Assembly: GCA_036645955.1 (NCBI GenBank)
Contig: JAVXND010000004.1
Coordinates: 1 to 64,000 of the forward strand
From: Limiplasma sp036645955
Lineage (GTDB): Bacteria; Bacillota; Clostridia; Christensenellales; Aristaeellaceae
DNA: 64,000 nucleotides
Direction: 5' to 3'
In this document: positions 24,701 through 33,777 of the stretch, piece after piece
How positions within the stretch are numbered: position 1 is the stretch's first letter
How the letters are laid out: each line of letters opens with the position of its first letter
The notes under the pieces: generated by a model
What the model was told of the DNA's origin: nothing
The model's database searches: none
The model's input: only the letters and a program-made list of their open reading frames with translations
Position numbers and translations under genes: made by a program

Positions 24701-26087
24701 GGTCTTTCTCCTTCTTTATAAAGGTTAAATTGGGCACCAGATAGCCATTGCTCTGCACTGTGCCTTCTTCAACCAAAATTTGCTGGGGCATATCCTTTTC
24801 ATAAGCGCGCACCGCGCCCAACAGCAGAAACAGGAAATCCTCATCCGTTGTAATGGGGATATCCGCCATATGCACTTGCTGTGCATGCTTCAATAGTTCC
24901 TGCATAAATTTACGCACCTTAGCAGTTCCAAAACGCCCCTGTAATTTATCCATGGTGGCTTCAATGGCTTGACGGTCCTCATGCTGTGTAAATACCACCG
25001 GCTCCACAGGCTGCAGCTTGCGCTGCATTCTTGCCGTTTTATGGTACAAGGCTTGCGGCGTAAAGCTTTCCTCCTGCATGAGATGCACGCCCTGCAAAAA
25101 GGTAGTAAAGATCTGTTCTTGGTGCGCCCCTGCCGCATAAAGCCCCATCAGCTTAATCAATTTGCCTTTGAGGGTATGGTCTGCCGTAAGCATATAGCGC
25201 ATTTTTTCAGTGGAGCTTCGGGTGTATGAGGCATGGCGTATATCAATTTCATCGATGATGGTTTGCACCCGCTCATACGATTGTACCACCTCGTTTATCA
25301 GCGCCTCTATGCTTTCACGTGCCTGTTCATCCCCTTCAAAGGAGCGAATCAGCCGAGCGCGGTCAATGGCGTACTGCATAAATTGCGCATTGCTTTGAAT
25401 TTGGTAGAGCATATCTTGAATGGGCTGATGGTAGCGTGCAAAGGAATCCATGGTTTTGATGGGATGATAAATTTGATCGATCAATTGCATATACCCATCA
25501 AAATGCTGACTCAAAATGGCGTTGAACTGTGTGCTGTCTTGCAGAGCCTGATGAAAATCACGAATGCTATGGTACAAGCTTTTGAGTTCATCAATCAAAT
25601 GCCCCGTGTTTTGCTGGGCAGACAGCAACGCATCGTAGGTTCTTTCAGGTTCATGATGAATGGCATGGTACAGCCCTGAATAGGTTGCAAACACAAGGGA
25701 GTTGTACTCCACCTGCTCATGACAAATCAAATTGCTTAACAGCATAAGGATTTTGATGGAATAGTGGTGAAGTGTCAGCACTTGAATAAAGCTGCCTTCC
25801 TTGCTTTCCTCCTGCACCCAGCCCGTGCTCATGAGCCTTGCCAAAATATAATGCGCTCGCTGTGATGCGGTGGCAATGGGGATTGCCTCGTCATTTTCCT
25901 GCACAAAATCCGCATCCTCTACCCGTGCAATCAGCTGTGTGAGGTAATCTCGCTTCTCAATTTGCACGCTGTATTTAAACATTTCGTGAAGCAGAAGCAG
26001 TGCTTCCGCATAGATTGCTTTATTGGGCGAGGCCAAAACCGAGAACAAATCGGAAGGCACCACTTCAAACAAAGACAAAACCTTCAC
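24678..26087 (-). CDS. jetA: Wadjet kleisin-like subunit JetA
   Basis: A 469-residue protein, first gene of the operon, GTG start at 26087; no later in-frame start keeps the conserved beginning FEVVPSDLFSVLASPNKAIY. That beginning and the largely helical body match the DUF5716-type JetA rather than the DUF3375 type, to my recollection. The protein is mostly helix with long amphipathic stretches (about 120-330). It would bridge the JetC dimer as a MukF/kleisin analogue. The start abuts AGAGG with short spacing, so translation may be modest. Confidence 0.88.
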   Translation of the reverse strand: MKVLSLFEVVPSDLFSVLASPNKAIYAEALLLLHEMFKYSVQIEKRDYLTQLIARVEDADFVQENDEAIPIATASQRAHYILARLMSTGWVQEESKEGSFIQVLTLHHYSIKILMLLSNLICHEQVEYNSLVFATYSGLYHAIHHEPERTYDALLSAQQNTGHLIDELKSLYHSIRDFHQALQDSTQFNAILSQHFDGYMQLIDQIYHPIKTMDSFARYHQPIQDMLYQIQSNAQFMQYAIDRARLIRSFEGDEQARESIEALINEVVQSYERVQTIIDEIDIRHASYTRSSTEKMRYMLTADHTLKGKLIKLMGLYAAGAHQEQIFTTFLQGVHLMQEESFTPQALYHKTARMQRKLQPVEPVVFTQHEDRQAIEATMDKLQGRFGTAKVRKFMQELLKHAQQVHMADIPITTDEDFLFLLLGAVRAYEKDMPQQILVEEGTVQSNGYLVPNLTFIKKEKDHDLGRTV

Positions 26088-26119
26088 CTCTTGTGCATGA
26101 ACATTGGGATCATGTGTTT

Positions 26120-26148
26120 ATTATGTCACACATAGGGTACAGCGTCAA
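26120..26148 (-). promoter_or_regulatory. Sigma-A promoter of the Wadjet operon
   Basis: TTGACG (26148-26143), 17-base spacer, CATAAT (26125-26120) on the minus strand. The -35 box overlaps the stop end of the upstream kinase gene (26145), so the defence operon has its own promoter in a compact junction. Confidence 0.7.
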
Positions 26149-27476
26149 GAGAGGAACGGCGGGTGTTTTTCGCTTGTTGGGAACGGCAATGTAACCGTAG
26201 CAGAAAAGGAATCATGGTTCAATTCAAAATTGCAAAAGCCATCCACGCCCTGTGCAATTTGTTCAATGTTTGAAATGCCGAATCCGTGTATGAACGGTTC
26301 CTCTTTTTTCGATGAAAGAAAGCGAAAGCCGTCTTTCCTCACCCTTTTTTCATCGGCGCTGTTTTCGCATTGAATGGTAAAGGTGTCCCACACTCGTAAA
26401 AAGCACAGATGAATCGCATGATTTTTTGCAGGCTCTTGAACCCTGCTAACCCCTTCTATCGCATTATCAAGAAGATTGCCCACCACCGCACAGAAATCCA
26501 CCTCGCTAATGGGCAGTTCGTTTAGCGGGCATTGCGTTAACTTAAACTCAATGCCGTTGTGCTTGCAGGTCAGCAATTTAGCAGTAAGCAAAGCATCTAC
26601 CGCCATGGAGCCCGTCATAAAGGCCGCGCCTTGCGCTATTTGGTGCATATAAGCAGCAAGATACGCCTCGGCTTTTTCAGCGTTTCCCTGCTGTACCAAT
26701 TGTGTAATGGTTTGCAGCTGATGTTTAAAATCATGTTGACGAGCAAGCATATCGGTATACATGTCGTTGATAACAAGCTGATGCTTTTTGGTAAGCTGTG
26801 CCTGATTTAATGCGATCCTGGCTTCATTTTGCTTGCGTACAATGTCTGTCATTAAATGATAGAGAAATACAGAAAGAATGGAGCAGAGCACCAAAGCACC
26901 ATAAGCGGCGAAGATCGGCCAGTCATTGATATACGCTTCTTGTATTTGCAGTGTAAAAAGCATTTCGATTGCAAATAAAACGGCAAGATTGATCGCAAGA
27001 AATAGCAGGAGCGCTGGTAATGCATACGGCGAATCATGCGTCTTTATTTTGGAGAAAATATAGAATGCTAAGAAAAGCACAAGATTTGTTGACAGCACAA
27101 AAACCACACGAAGCGAACCCGGTGTCGTAAGCGCCTCATAGCTGGCAGAGGTTAAAAACAAACACAATTGCAGCATCAAGCCAACGGTACCAACGGCGAT
27201 GGCTTCCTTAATAACCACCCAAAATGCGGATATATACCATTTCTGATTTGATGTATAAAGAAGGTAGACCCAGAATATCAGTATACTAATGCTGTCCGTA
27301 ACTTTCATGTCAAAGAATAAATATGCCGAATAAAACAGTGTGTGTACCGCAATACACAATGCATCTGCAAGGGTGCTGGGTTTCGTAATCCTTGCTCTGC
27401 TTTTAATAAAGTACAGATACATACCGGACTGTAGCAGGTTGATTGTCATCTCAAAGCATAGCCATCCAATTGACAT
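26145..27476 (-). CDS. AgrC-like GHKL sensor histidine kinase
   Basis: A 443-residue membrane kinase. ATG at 27476 is chosen because AGAGGA lies 9 bases upstream; a TTG at 27557 would overlap the regulator gene by 34 bases without a ribosome site. About six membrane segments (1-200) precede a coiled linker, the H-box with phospho-His in RQHDFKHQLQTI, the N-box VGNLLDNAIEG, and a GHKL ATPase end (GFGISNI). This is the AgrC/ComD/FsrC layout, which senses peptides. No agrB or agrD-like gene is in the neighbourhood, so the ligand is unknown. Confidence 0.85.
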   Translation of the reverse strand: MSIGWLCFEMTINLLQSGMYLYFIKSRARITKPSTLADALCIAVHTLFYSAYLFFDMKVTDSISILIFWVYLLYTSNQKWYISAFWVVIKEAIAVGTVGLMLQLCLFLTSASYEALTTPGSLRVVFVLSTNLVLFLAFYIFSKIKTHDSPYALPALLLFLAINLAVLFAIEMLFTLQIQEAYINDWPIFAAYGALVLCSILSVFLYHLMTDIVRKQNEARIALNQAQLTKKHQLVINDMYTDMLARQHDFKHQLQTITQLVQQGNAEKAEAYLAAYMHQIAQGAAFMTGSMAVDALLTAKLLTCKHNGIEFKLTQCPLNELPISEVDFCAVVGNLLDNAIEGVSRVQEPAKNHAIHLCFLRVWDTFTIQCENSADEKRVRKDGFRFLSSKKEEPFIHGFGISNIEQIAQGVDGFCNFELNHDSFSATVTLPFPTSEKHPPFLS

Positions 27477-27523
27477 TGCCAACAGTCCTCTCGCGCTTTG
27501 TCTATGCGTATCTATGAAGCATT

Positions 27524-28261
27524 TTATACTGGAAATTTGCTGCCTGTATAGTACCAACCAAATGCATCTCGTAAATGGAGAAAGTAAGTTTGGGAAACGG
27601 GTATGATTTGTTGATTGGATAGGGTTACACTGCTTTTGGTAAGCCGTCTGATATGTTCAAGATTGACAACGTAGCTTCTATGGCATTGAATAAAAAGACG
27701 AGCTGGCAGCTGCGATACAAAATCCTGCAAATGCGCTCTGATCTCTAATGGAGCTTGTGAAGCGTCTAGGAACAAGCGTAAATAGTGCAGACATGCCTCA
27801 ATATAAACGATTTCCGAGAATTTTAAAACAAGGCTTTCATCTTTTGTATCCACCTTTATTCCTTCCTTTGTTAGAAAGGAGGCGTGGCGGTATGCAATGT
27901 CCATGCATATCGCCATATCCTCATTGCTGATGGGTTTTTGGAGATACCTTAATGCATTGACTGCATAGCCATCGTAGATATAGTGATCGTAATTTGTAAC
28001 GAATACAATCAGAATATTTTGATCCTTTTGTCTTATTCTTTGCGCAAGACGCATGCCGTTCATTTCTCCGGGAATTTGAATGTCAAGAAAAAGAAGGTCT
28101 ACCGACAAGCCCTTCTCCCACGCCTCCAGGAAATCTTCAGAGGAAGTATATGTTACAAAATGAACATCTTGATGGGAAGATGTCTTCATCCAGTCATGAG
28201 CGGCTTGCAGGAGGGCTTCTTGATCATAAATCTCATCATCGCAAATGACAACATTCATCAT
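27524..28261 (-). CDS. LytTR-family response regulator
   Basis: A 245-residue regulator. The ATG at 28261 is 7 bases after AAGGA; a GTG at 28267 is possible. The receiver domain has the acidic pocket CDDE (7-10), phospho-acceptor Asp60 in LLFLDIQIPG, and a K-P motif (LQKPIS). The LytTR DNA-binding domain spans about 140-240 (IVYIEACLHYLRLF, FIQCHRSYVVNLEHI). LytTR proteins bind direct repeats spaced by about two helical turns; three such repeats lie just upstream of the divergent deacetylase gene. It forms an operon with the AgrC-like kinase. Confidence 0.92.
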   Translation of the reverse strand: MMNVVICDDEIYDQEALLQAAHDWMKTSSHQDVHFVTYTSSEDFLEAWEKGLSVDLLFLDIQIPGEMNGMRLAQRIRQKDQNILIVFVTNYDHYIYDGYAVNALRYLQKPISNEDMAICMDIAYRHASFLTKEGIKVDTKDESLVLKFSEIVYIEACLHYLRLFLDASQAPLEIRAHLQDFVSQLPARLFIQCHRSYVVNLEHIRRLTKSSVTLSNQQIIPVSQTYFLHLRDAFGWYYTGSKFPV

Positions 28262-28281
28262 GTTCACATCCTTGTAATGTC

Positions 28282-28310
28282 ATCCTATAGGATAGCGCGT
28301 GTTCTGTCAA
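28282..28310 (-). promoter_or_regulatory. Sigma-A promoter of the LytTR/kinase operon
   Basis: TTGACA (28310-28305), 17-base spacer, TAGGAT (28287-28282) on the minus strand. Confidence 0.6.
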
Positions 28311-28388
28311 TCCTGCTTAGCCGCTTGTACCCTCATTTTACATTGTTTACGGATGATATCCGCCAAATAGAGAACTAATGTTCCTGCT

Positions 28389-28439
28389 TTTTGTGCCAAA
28401 CGGGGATTCCGTGCCTAAATCAACCCATTTCGTGCCAAA
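28389..28439 (+). promoter_or_regulatory. Three direct repeats, probable LytTR operator
   Basis: TTTTGTGCCAAA (28389-28400), TTCCGTGCCTAA (28407-28418) and TTTCGTGCCAAA (28428-28439) have starts 18 and 21 bases apart. The last copy ends just before the -35 position of a TATAAT box at 28465-28470, whose -35 sequence itself is poor. Direct repeats at two-turn spacing next to a weak -35 are typical of LytTR activators. Confidence 0.55.
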
Positions 28440-28464
28440 GCTCGGAAGCTGCATCACTAGCCAT

Positions 28465-28470
28465 TATAAT
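28465..28470 (+). promoter_or_regulatory. -10 box of the deacetylase promoter
   Basis: Perfect TATAAT with no recognisable -35 (TCGGAA at the expected place), consistent with activator dependence. It is 27 bases before the start codon. Confidence 0.45.
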
Positions 28471-28496
28471 TCAAATTGAAAGGGGGGGGGACGAAT

Positions 28497-29873
28497 ATGA
28501 AGCTGAACTCTCAACTCCTCAAACTGGTGTACAGGATGATTCCCATGCTGTTCTTTATGATTGCATTTGTATCAATCATCCCCTCAACCATGGCAGAAGG
28601 TTTCCAAGCTTGTCATCGGGTAGTTTTGAGTAAGAAGGATATTACACAAGAGAATAAGAGCATTGTACGTACATGGAAAGCAAATACATTGCTTGATAGC
28701 GTAAATGTGGAATTGGAAAATCTGTCTCAGCATTATGTTGAGAAATTGGCTCCGAATCTGCAAGAAGCGTTGAATAAAACGACAAGGAACTCCCGTATGG
28801 ATGTGGTGATACGCTATAGCCGTACTGGTTTAACCTGGTTAAGCTTTCTCGTACAAGCGCGCGTTACTTATCATAGAGAATTGGTTCATCAAGAGGCTGC
28901 AAGCCGTACATACGATATGCTGACTGGCTTTCCCATTTCTTTAGCGGATTTATTTGATGAAGATAGCTTGGGATGGGATATGCTGGGCGAAGCCGTGAGG
29001 GAACAGGCAACGGCCTATTTCCCTGATGATGTTCCCAATGCTCAAGCTATGGCACAGCTTTCAAGCGCAAGCGGATTGAAGAACCTAGCTTTTACACTGC
29101 ATGGAATGTCTCTTGTTTTGCACATTCCTGCGGAAATGCTCTATCCAGAAAGGCACTCGTTGATTGAGGTTACAATCATGTATCCAGCACTCCGAGCGCA
29201 TATGACAGAAAGAGCGCAGGAGGAAACGGATAATCTTGCTTATTATCAAACCTGTGCTCTGACGTTTGACGATGGCCCCAGCCGAACCAACACATCCCTG
29301 GTCTTAAATAGTCTTCTAAAAAACGGCGCACGCGCTACTTTCTTTATCATTGGTAACCGCATTGCCGATGCAGATGATATTGTCATGAGAACGCATGATG
29401 AGGGACATACCATCGGCGCACACAATTGGCATCATGGCAATGTATCCAAGTCCTCTGCGGCATCCTTATGTAAAATGGTGGAAAAATTCGATAAGGCTTT
29501 AATAGAATGTATAGGAATACCCTCTCGTTATAATCGTGTGCCCTATGGTTTGTATCCAAGCATGGTAAAAGCCAAAGTGGGATGGCCATTGATTCAATGG
29601 AGCTTAGATACTTATGATTGGCGAGAGCGTACTTCTTCACAAGTTTTAGCTGCCGTAAAGGATCAAATTTCAGATGGCGATATTATTCTTTGTCACGATA
29701 TCAAAGGGAATGCACCGAAATCCACTGAACGAATCATCGCGTATTTAGAGGAAGCAGGCTATCTGTTGCTTACCATTGACGAGCTGTTTGCTAAAGATGA
29801 TATAACGTTAAAGGAAGATATTGTATATTACCGCTGTACGAATGGCGTCACCAATAGAAAGGAGGAGGAGTAA
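28497..29873 (+). CDS. Secreted polysaccharide deacetylase with DUF3298-like N-terminus
   Basis: A 458-residue exported protein. The ATG at 28497 follows a run of nine G that serves as ribosome site. A signal peptide (about 1-33, ending STMAEG) and a DUF3298/RsiV-like region (about 85-240; FPISLADLF) precede a NodB deacetylase domain (about 250-440). Motif 1 is TFDDGP, motif 2 is H-T-I-G-A-H-N-W-H-H, motif 3 is RVPYG, and a late LCHDI supplies the catalytic His region. This layout is that of PdaC-type peptidoglycan or chitooligosaccharide deacetylases. It lies divergently from the LytTR/AgrC pair and is likely a target of it. Confidence 0.9.
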   Translation: MKLNSQLLKLVYRMIPMLFFMIAFVSIIPSTMAEGFQACHRVVLSKKDITQENKSIVRTWKANTLLDSVNVELENLSQHYVEKLAPNLQEALNKTTRNSRMDVVIRYSRTGLTWLSFLVQARVTYHRELVHQEAASRTYDMLTGFPISLADLFDEDSLGWDMLGEAVREQATAYFPDDVPNAQAMAQLSSASGLKNLAFTLHGMSLVLHIPAEMLYPERHSLIEVTIMYPALRAHMTERAQEETDNLAYYQTCALTFDDGPSRTNTSLVLNSLLKNGARATFFIIGNRIADADDIVMRTHDEGHTIGAHNWHHGNVSKSSAASLCKMVEKFDKALIECIGIPSRYNRVPYGLYPSMVKAKVGWPLIQWSLDTYDWRERTSSQVLAAVKDQISDGDIILCHDIKGNAPKSTERIIAYLEEAGYLLLTIDELFAKDDITLKEDIVYYRCTNGVTNRKEEE

Positions 29874-29967
29874 CAGCTTGACAAATACGCAAAAGCCGCA
29901 GAACAAGTACATGGGTTTCCATTGATGTGCGCCTTTACTCTGCAGTATGGAAAGGGATGTTGTATGT

Positions 29968-32310
29968 ATGAGAAAAATAATGGTTCGTAGTGTTGCTATG
30001 CTTTGCACATTCACAATTTTGTTTTGTTCCTTGCCGACAGTTTCTAAAGCCAATGGTGCAGAGTTGGAGGACGGTGAGGCATTTACTCGTAGTTTTATGC
30101 AAAATACTGGATTGGCTGATCATGGAACCCTCTATATTCATATGCTGGATTGGTCGAAGGCAACGTGTTATGCTTATTTGGATAATCTAAGTGTCTACAC
30201 ATGGATACCCGGCTCTACGAATGCAATAGAGCTATGCCGCCTTCCAGAACCTCCTCAACGAGCCTTTCTTTCGTTTGACAGCATGAATAGTGACGAATGG
30301 GATCAAATGAAAAAGACAGTGAGCTATATCGTTGCAGGTGATGATGCGCTTTACGGCTACAATGTATACAGCGGACTTTTTGGTAAAATAACAAAAGACG
30401 GGGTTGCATGGGGTGATGTACGGCTGGATGTTACATGCTTGAAGCCCGATCATGAATCCTATCCCCGCCGCGTAGCGCGTAGTATTCTTGTAAACGGCAA
30501 GCTGCTGCTTTTTGTCGCATCAGGGGAAACCTATGGTGATTCAGATGCAGAATACGAGCTATTCAGTTTTGATTTAGAGACTGGTAAATACACAAAAATA
30601 GAGGCAAAGAATGCTGTTGCCATATGCAGGTATCGGGATGATCAATTGCTGATACTGCAAAAAGGCAATGATAGCTATCGCCTTAGTACACTGCAAATGA
30701 GTGATTCAGCAATTGCTGAGCTTCCAATCTCAATGGCACCTTTTTCAGATGCCGCCATTATTGGCGGATTGGCGTATGGCGAAGAGGATGACACGATTTG
30801 TATTACAACTGGAAGTCAAGTATATCGCAGTCAATCTGGAGAGGCCTTTGTACCCGTTGCGTTTATCCCTGCCAACGCCCTTATGACTGAGACACCCGCA
30901 TGGATGCTGCCAGACGGAAGGTATGCACTTTGCTTAGGCGGTGTATATGTGCGTGCCATGCGCAAGGAGTTAAATCAGATTCGGCTCCGTATTCAGGCGG
31001 GAACCATATCCCCTGCAATTGTTGAGAGCTTTACAAAGAAACATCCTGATATTCTGGTTGAACAAATTGCCGCACTCTCCACAGCGGATGAACTAGCTCA
31101 AGCTGTGACAACAAAAGACGCGAGCGTTGATATTTTTCAATTGAACGTTGATTACGCATATCATGCGATGGTTCAAAAGGGATATGCGGTAGAGACGAAT
31201 GAATCTGAAATCATTTGCAATGACGTGGCTCAAATGTATCCTTATTTCCAGTCGATTTTGTCTGATCCAAATGGAAATATCGTGGCCTATCCAACCCAGC
31301 TATACCTATCCAGCAATTGCGTAAATGTTGGATTTTGGAAACTGATCTTTGGTGATGAACCGTTGCCAGCTACCTATGACGAATGGCTGGATGCTATGCT
31401 TCGATGGGAACTGGATGATGCGCAAGATTATCCTGATCTGGATTATGTAGAGAATTTTGACTATGCCTATCTTGTTCAAACCTTGATATCAGCGTATGTT
31501 CAACAATATGCTTCATCCGATGAGTTGCTAAAAATTGACACACCTGAATTAAAGAGGCTGCTTGAAAAGCTAGCGCTGGTGTATAAAACCCGCATAGCTG
31601 AAAGCAGAAATGTTTCTTTCGTCAGCATGGATGAATGGGATGGAAAAAGCTCAATATTCTCGTTTACACAGGAATATCCGCTCGCCAACAAGGAAATGCC
31701 AACCATCACCATTCGCTCTACTTTCTTATATGATATAAACCCTCTTGACATAACATCCTTTTCAATGAAGTTTAACGATTCAGACACACAAAAGACCAAT
31801 GCAACCATGCTGGTCTATGTAATCAATCCGCAGTCTGAACACATTGAGTCAGCCATAAAGTTTATTGAAGAAGCAAGCCATATTGAAAACAATCCCAATG
31901 TTTATTATGCAACGCACCCGCAAATGAATGAGCCTTATCAGAATCCCAATTTTGAAACACTCACAAAGGACATGAAAAAGAGGAAGGGAGAATTAGAAGA
32001 AGCAATAAAAAACGCAGATGGCATCAATCGAAGCGATCTTCAAGATACACTCGATTATGTGAACCTATGGCTGAATAGTCAAGAGAATCAACGCTGGCTT
32101 ATCCCTGCAGCTTCAATCAAAAGCTATCGAGCACTTGCTGAAACAATAGATTTGCATGAAGACTCGCTATACATTGGCGCAAGCGGCAACGATATTCAGC
32201 AAAGCATTCAGAGCATTTGCACCCAATATGCTAGCGGTCAATTCACAATTGATTCTTTTCTGGCTGAATTATCAAGCAAACTGAAACTTGTCTATTTTGA
32301 AATGAAATAA
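29968..32310 (+). CDS. Secreted protein: N-terminal sensor-like region fused to solute-binding-like region
   Basis: A 780-residue exported protein; the ATG at 29968 begins a clean signal peptide (MRKIMVRSVAMLCTFTILF...). No lipobox Cys follows, so it should not be a lipoprotein. Residues 30-335 consist of repeated strand-rich segments (LYIHMLDW, LYGYNVYSGLFGKI, LLFVASGE, IIGGLAYGEEDD) suggesting a beta-propeller. Residues 345-780 (IRLRIQAGTISPAIVESFTKKHPDI, DIFQLNVDYAYHAM, DEWLDAML) look like a family-1 extracellular solute-binding protein. No permease gene is adjacent. The N-terminal part is homologous to the whole of the next gene, and the full layout recurs at 34726. Function unknown. Confidence 0.75.
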   Translation: MRKIMVRSVAMLCTFTILFCSLPTVSKANGAELEDGEAFTRSFMQNTGLADHGTLYIHMLDWSKATCYAYLDNLSVYTWIPGSTNAIELCRLPEPPQRAFLSFDSMNSDEWDQMKKTVSYIVAGDDALYGYNVYSGLFGKITKDGVAWGDVRLDVTCLKPDHESYPRRVARSILVNGKLLLFVASGETYGDSDAEYELFSFDLETGKYTKIEAKNAVAICRYRDDQLLILQKGNDSYRLSTLQMSDSAIAELPISMAPFSDAAIIGGLAYGEEDDTICITTGSQVYRSQSGEAFVPVAFIPANALMTETPAWMLPDGRYALCLGGVYVRAMRKELNQIRLRIQAGTISPAIVESFTKKHPDILVEQIAALSTADELAQAVTTKDASVDIFQLNVDYAYHAMVQKGYAVETNESEIICNDVAQMYPYFQSILSDPNGNIVAYPTQLYLSSNCVNVGFWKLIFGDEPLPATYDEWLDAMLRWELDDAQDYPDLDYVENFDYAYLVQTLISAYVQQYASSDELLKIDTPELKRLLEKLALVYKTRIAESRNVSFVSMDEWDGKSSIFSFTQEYPLANKEMPTITIRSTFLYDINPLDITSFSMKFNDSDTQKTNATMLVYVINPQSEHIESAIKFIEEASHIENNPNVYYATHPQMNEPYQNPNFETLTKDMKKRKGELEEAIKNADGINRSDLQDTLDYVNLWLNSQENQRWLIPAASIKSYRALAETIDLHEDSLYIGASGNDIQQSIQSICTQYASGQFTIDSFLAELSSKLKLVYFEMK

Positions 32311-32322
32311 GGAGGATGAACG

Positions 32323-33342
32323 ATGAAACGGTTGATCATTGGTATTCTATCCGTGCTACTGGCTATGGTTTTGGCTGCCACCGCTTATGCCGCTACTGTC
32401 ACTGAGGTATTCAATGATACCTTTTATGAAGAAAACCATATACGCGATGATGCATTTGTCAGTCCTTCCGGTTTTGCTTGTACTCATGATGCACTCTACG
32501 TTCTGTTAAGCAATCACACGGTATATTCATGGGGTTTAACGGACGGAAAATATCAGAAGCTGTGCGATTTACCGCCGCTTCCGCGTTACAACGCTGAACT
32601 AAGCTATGATGAACTAAGCAACGACATAAAGGAACAGCTGCAAAATGTGGTTTTCACTTTCATTCCAAGCGATCATCATTTGCTTGGTTTTAATCCAATC
32701 CATGGAAGAATTGGTACCATTGACAATGACGGCATCACATGGAGTGACAAAACGCTTGACACAACCGTTCTTATACGGAAAGGACACTCTTATCCTTCTT
32801 CCATTCTCTATCCATTTGTCAATCAAAATATTCTGTATGGATTCTATGATATGTCTTGGGAAGAAAACGATGACCCCCCTTGCGAAGGTGTCTTGCTTGC
32901 GTTTGATTTGGAATCAGGCACATGTGAAAAAGCAGACCTTCAAGGAGCTTTTACATTTTGCCGATATGGCTTAGATTCATTGCTTTTGATGCGCGACAAC
33001 GGTTCTGAAGCTCCTGTTTTGAGCAAGTATTCACTGCAAACGAAGGACATTGTGGATCTTCCAATTCCTATTTCAGCTAAATTGGAGCGCAACAGTTTTT
33101 CAGATTTCTACACGTTAATGCAGGAAATTGGCGGTCTCGCCTATGATTCTGTAAACGATCAAATTGTATATGTCTATCAATGTAAAGTTTGGAGCAGTAT
33201 CGGCGGACAACCATTTGAAGCAATTGCCGATCTAAGCAGTAGCATATCGTACCTTATGCCTACGGCGCAGGGTTGGTTTTTATCCAACGGAAGCTATGCA
33301 CTTCAAACCAACGGTCAGATATACACGCTTGCTGTGCATTAA
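32323..33342 (+). CDS. Secreted protein, short paralogue lacking the solute-binding region
   Basis: A 339-residue exported protein; GGAGG lies 7 bases before ATG and 12 bases after the preceding stop, so the two are coupled. A signal peptide (MKRLIIGILSVLLAMVLAAT...AYA) is followed by the same strand-rich region as its neighbour: compare LLGFNPIHGRIGTIDNDGI with LYGYNVYSGLFGKITKDGV, and EIGGLAYDSVNDQIVYVY with IIGGLAYGEEDDTICITT. It ends where the solute-binding-like half begins in its neighbours. It could be a gene-duplication remnant or a functional stand-alone domain. Confidence 0.8.
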   Translation: MKRLIIGILSVLLAMVLAATAYAATVTEVFNDTFYEENHIRDDAFVSPSGFACTHDALYVLLSNHTVYSWGLTDGKYQKLCDLPPLPRYNAELSYDELSNDIKEQLQNVVFTFIPSDHHLLGFNPIHGRIGTIDNDGITWSDKTLDTTVLIRKGHSYPSSILYPFVNQNILYGFYDMSWEENDDPPCEGVLLAFDLESGTCEKADLQGAFTFCRYGLDSLLLMRDNGSEAPVLSKYSLQTKDIVDLPIPISAKLERNSFSDFYTLMQEIGGLAYDSVNDQIVYVYQCKVWSSIGGQPFEAIADLSSSISYLMPTAQGWFLSNGSYALQTNGQIYTLAVH

Positions 33343-33369
33343 CCGCATTTCCCGCACATGCCATACAAT

Positions 33370-33485
33370 GATACGGATGCCAAAAGCACATTTTAGTAGA
33401 ATTTAGTACCACCCATTGTACAATGAAAAGGAAACTAGCACAATGGGTGGTACACAATAAGGTGAAAATGTGCTTTTGTCACCCT
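33370..33485 (+). ncRNA. Conserved structured leader, copy A (candidate cis-regulatory RNA)
   Basis: GATACGGATGCCAAAAGC at the start and GTGCTTTTGTCACCCT at the end match copy B at 2930-3013. Here the pairing is very strong: 14-bp outer arms (CAAAAGCACATTTT, 33381-33394 and 33465-33478) and 14-bp inner arms (GTACCACCCATTGT, 33406-33419 and 33440-33453) separated by 11-base unpaired sides. TACAAT stands directly in front (33364-33369). It precedes a small open frame and a secreted-protein gene. Confidence 0.5.
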
Positions 33486-33520
33486 ACTCATGCAATTCAT
33501 TTTGAGAAAGAAGGATGAAA

Positions 33521-33721
33521 ATGAGCATCACAATTAGAGCAGCATTGGACAATGTCCTTTGTAACATGCGTTGGACGGGTACCGACGCTGTACTGGCAAA
33601 GATTCGTTCTATGGAAAAGGTACACGCACCTTTCCAAATGAAAAAAGAAGTGCCCAAACGCAGCTATCGTGCTTCTACCAGAAAAATCATGGTCTTGAAT
33701 CAGCCAGAGGAACACGCATGA
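33521..33721 (+). CDS. Small hypothetical protein
   Basis: A 66-residue basic protein. The ATG at 33521 lies 6 bases after AGAAGG. No signal peptide or membrane segment; the C-terminal half is Lys/Arg-rich (MKKEVPKRSYRASTRK). It is preceded by the structured leader and followed after 56 bases by a secreted-protein gene in the same direction. No family recognised. A real small gene is likely but not certain. Confidence 0.5.
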   Translation: MSITIRAALDNVLCNMRWTGTDAVLAKIRSMEKVHAPFQMKKEVPKRSYRASTRKIMVLNQPEEHA

Positions 33722-33777
33722 TAGACAGCCTCTCTGCCTTTTGTGCTATACTCAATTTGAATTGGAGGAAAAAATTG

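Noticed and set aside
27477..27557. Longer start (TTG) of the AgrC-like kinase
   Set aside because: It overlaps the regulator gene and lacks a ribosome site; ATG at 27476 has AGAGGA in place.
33370..33485. T-box leader
   Set aside because: GGGTGGTAC resembles the T-box antiterminator, but the second copy has GGCGGTAC, the CCGCG part is missing, and there is no terminator.
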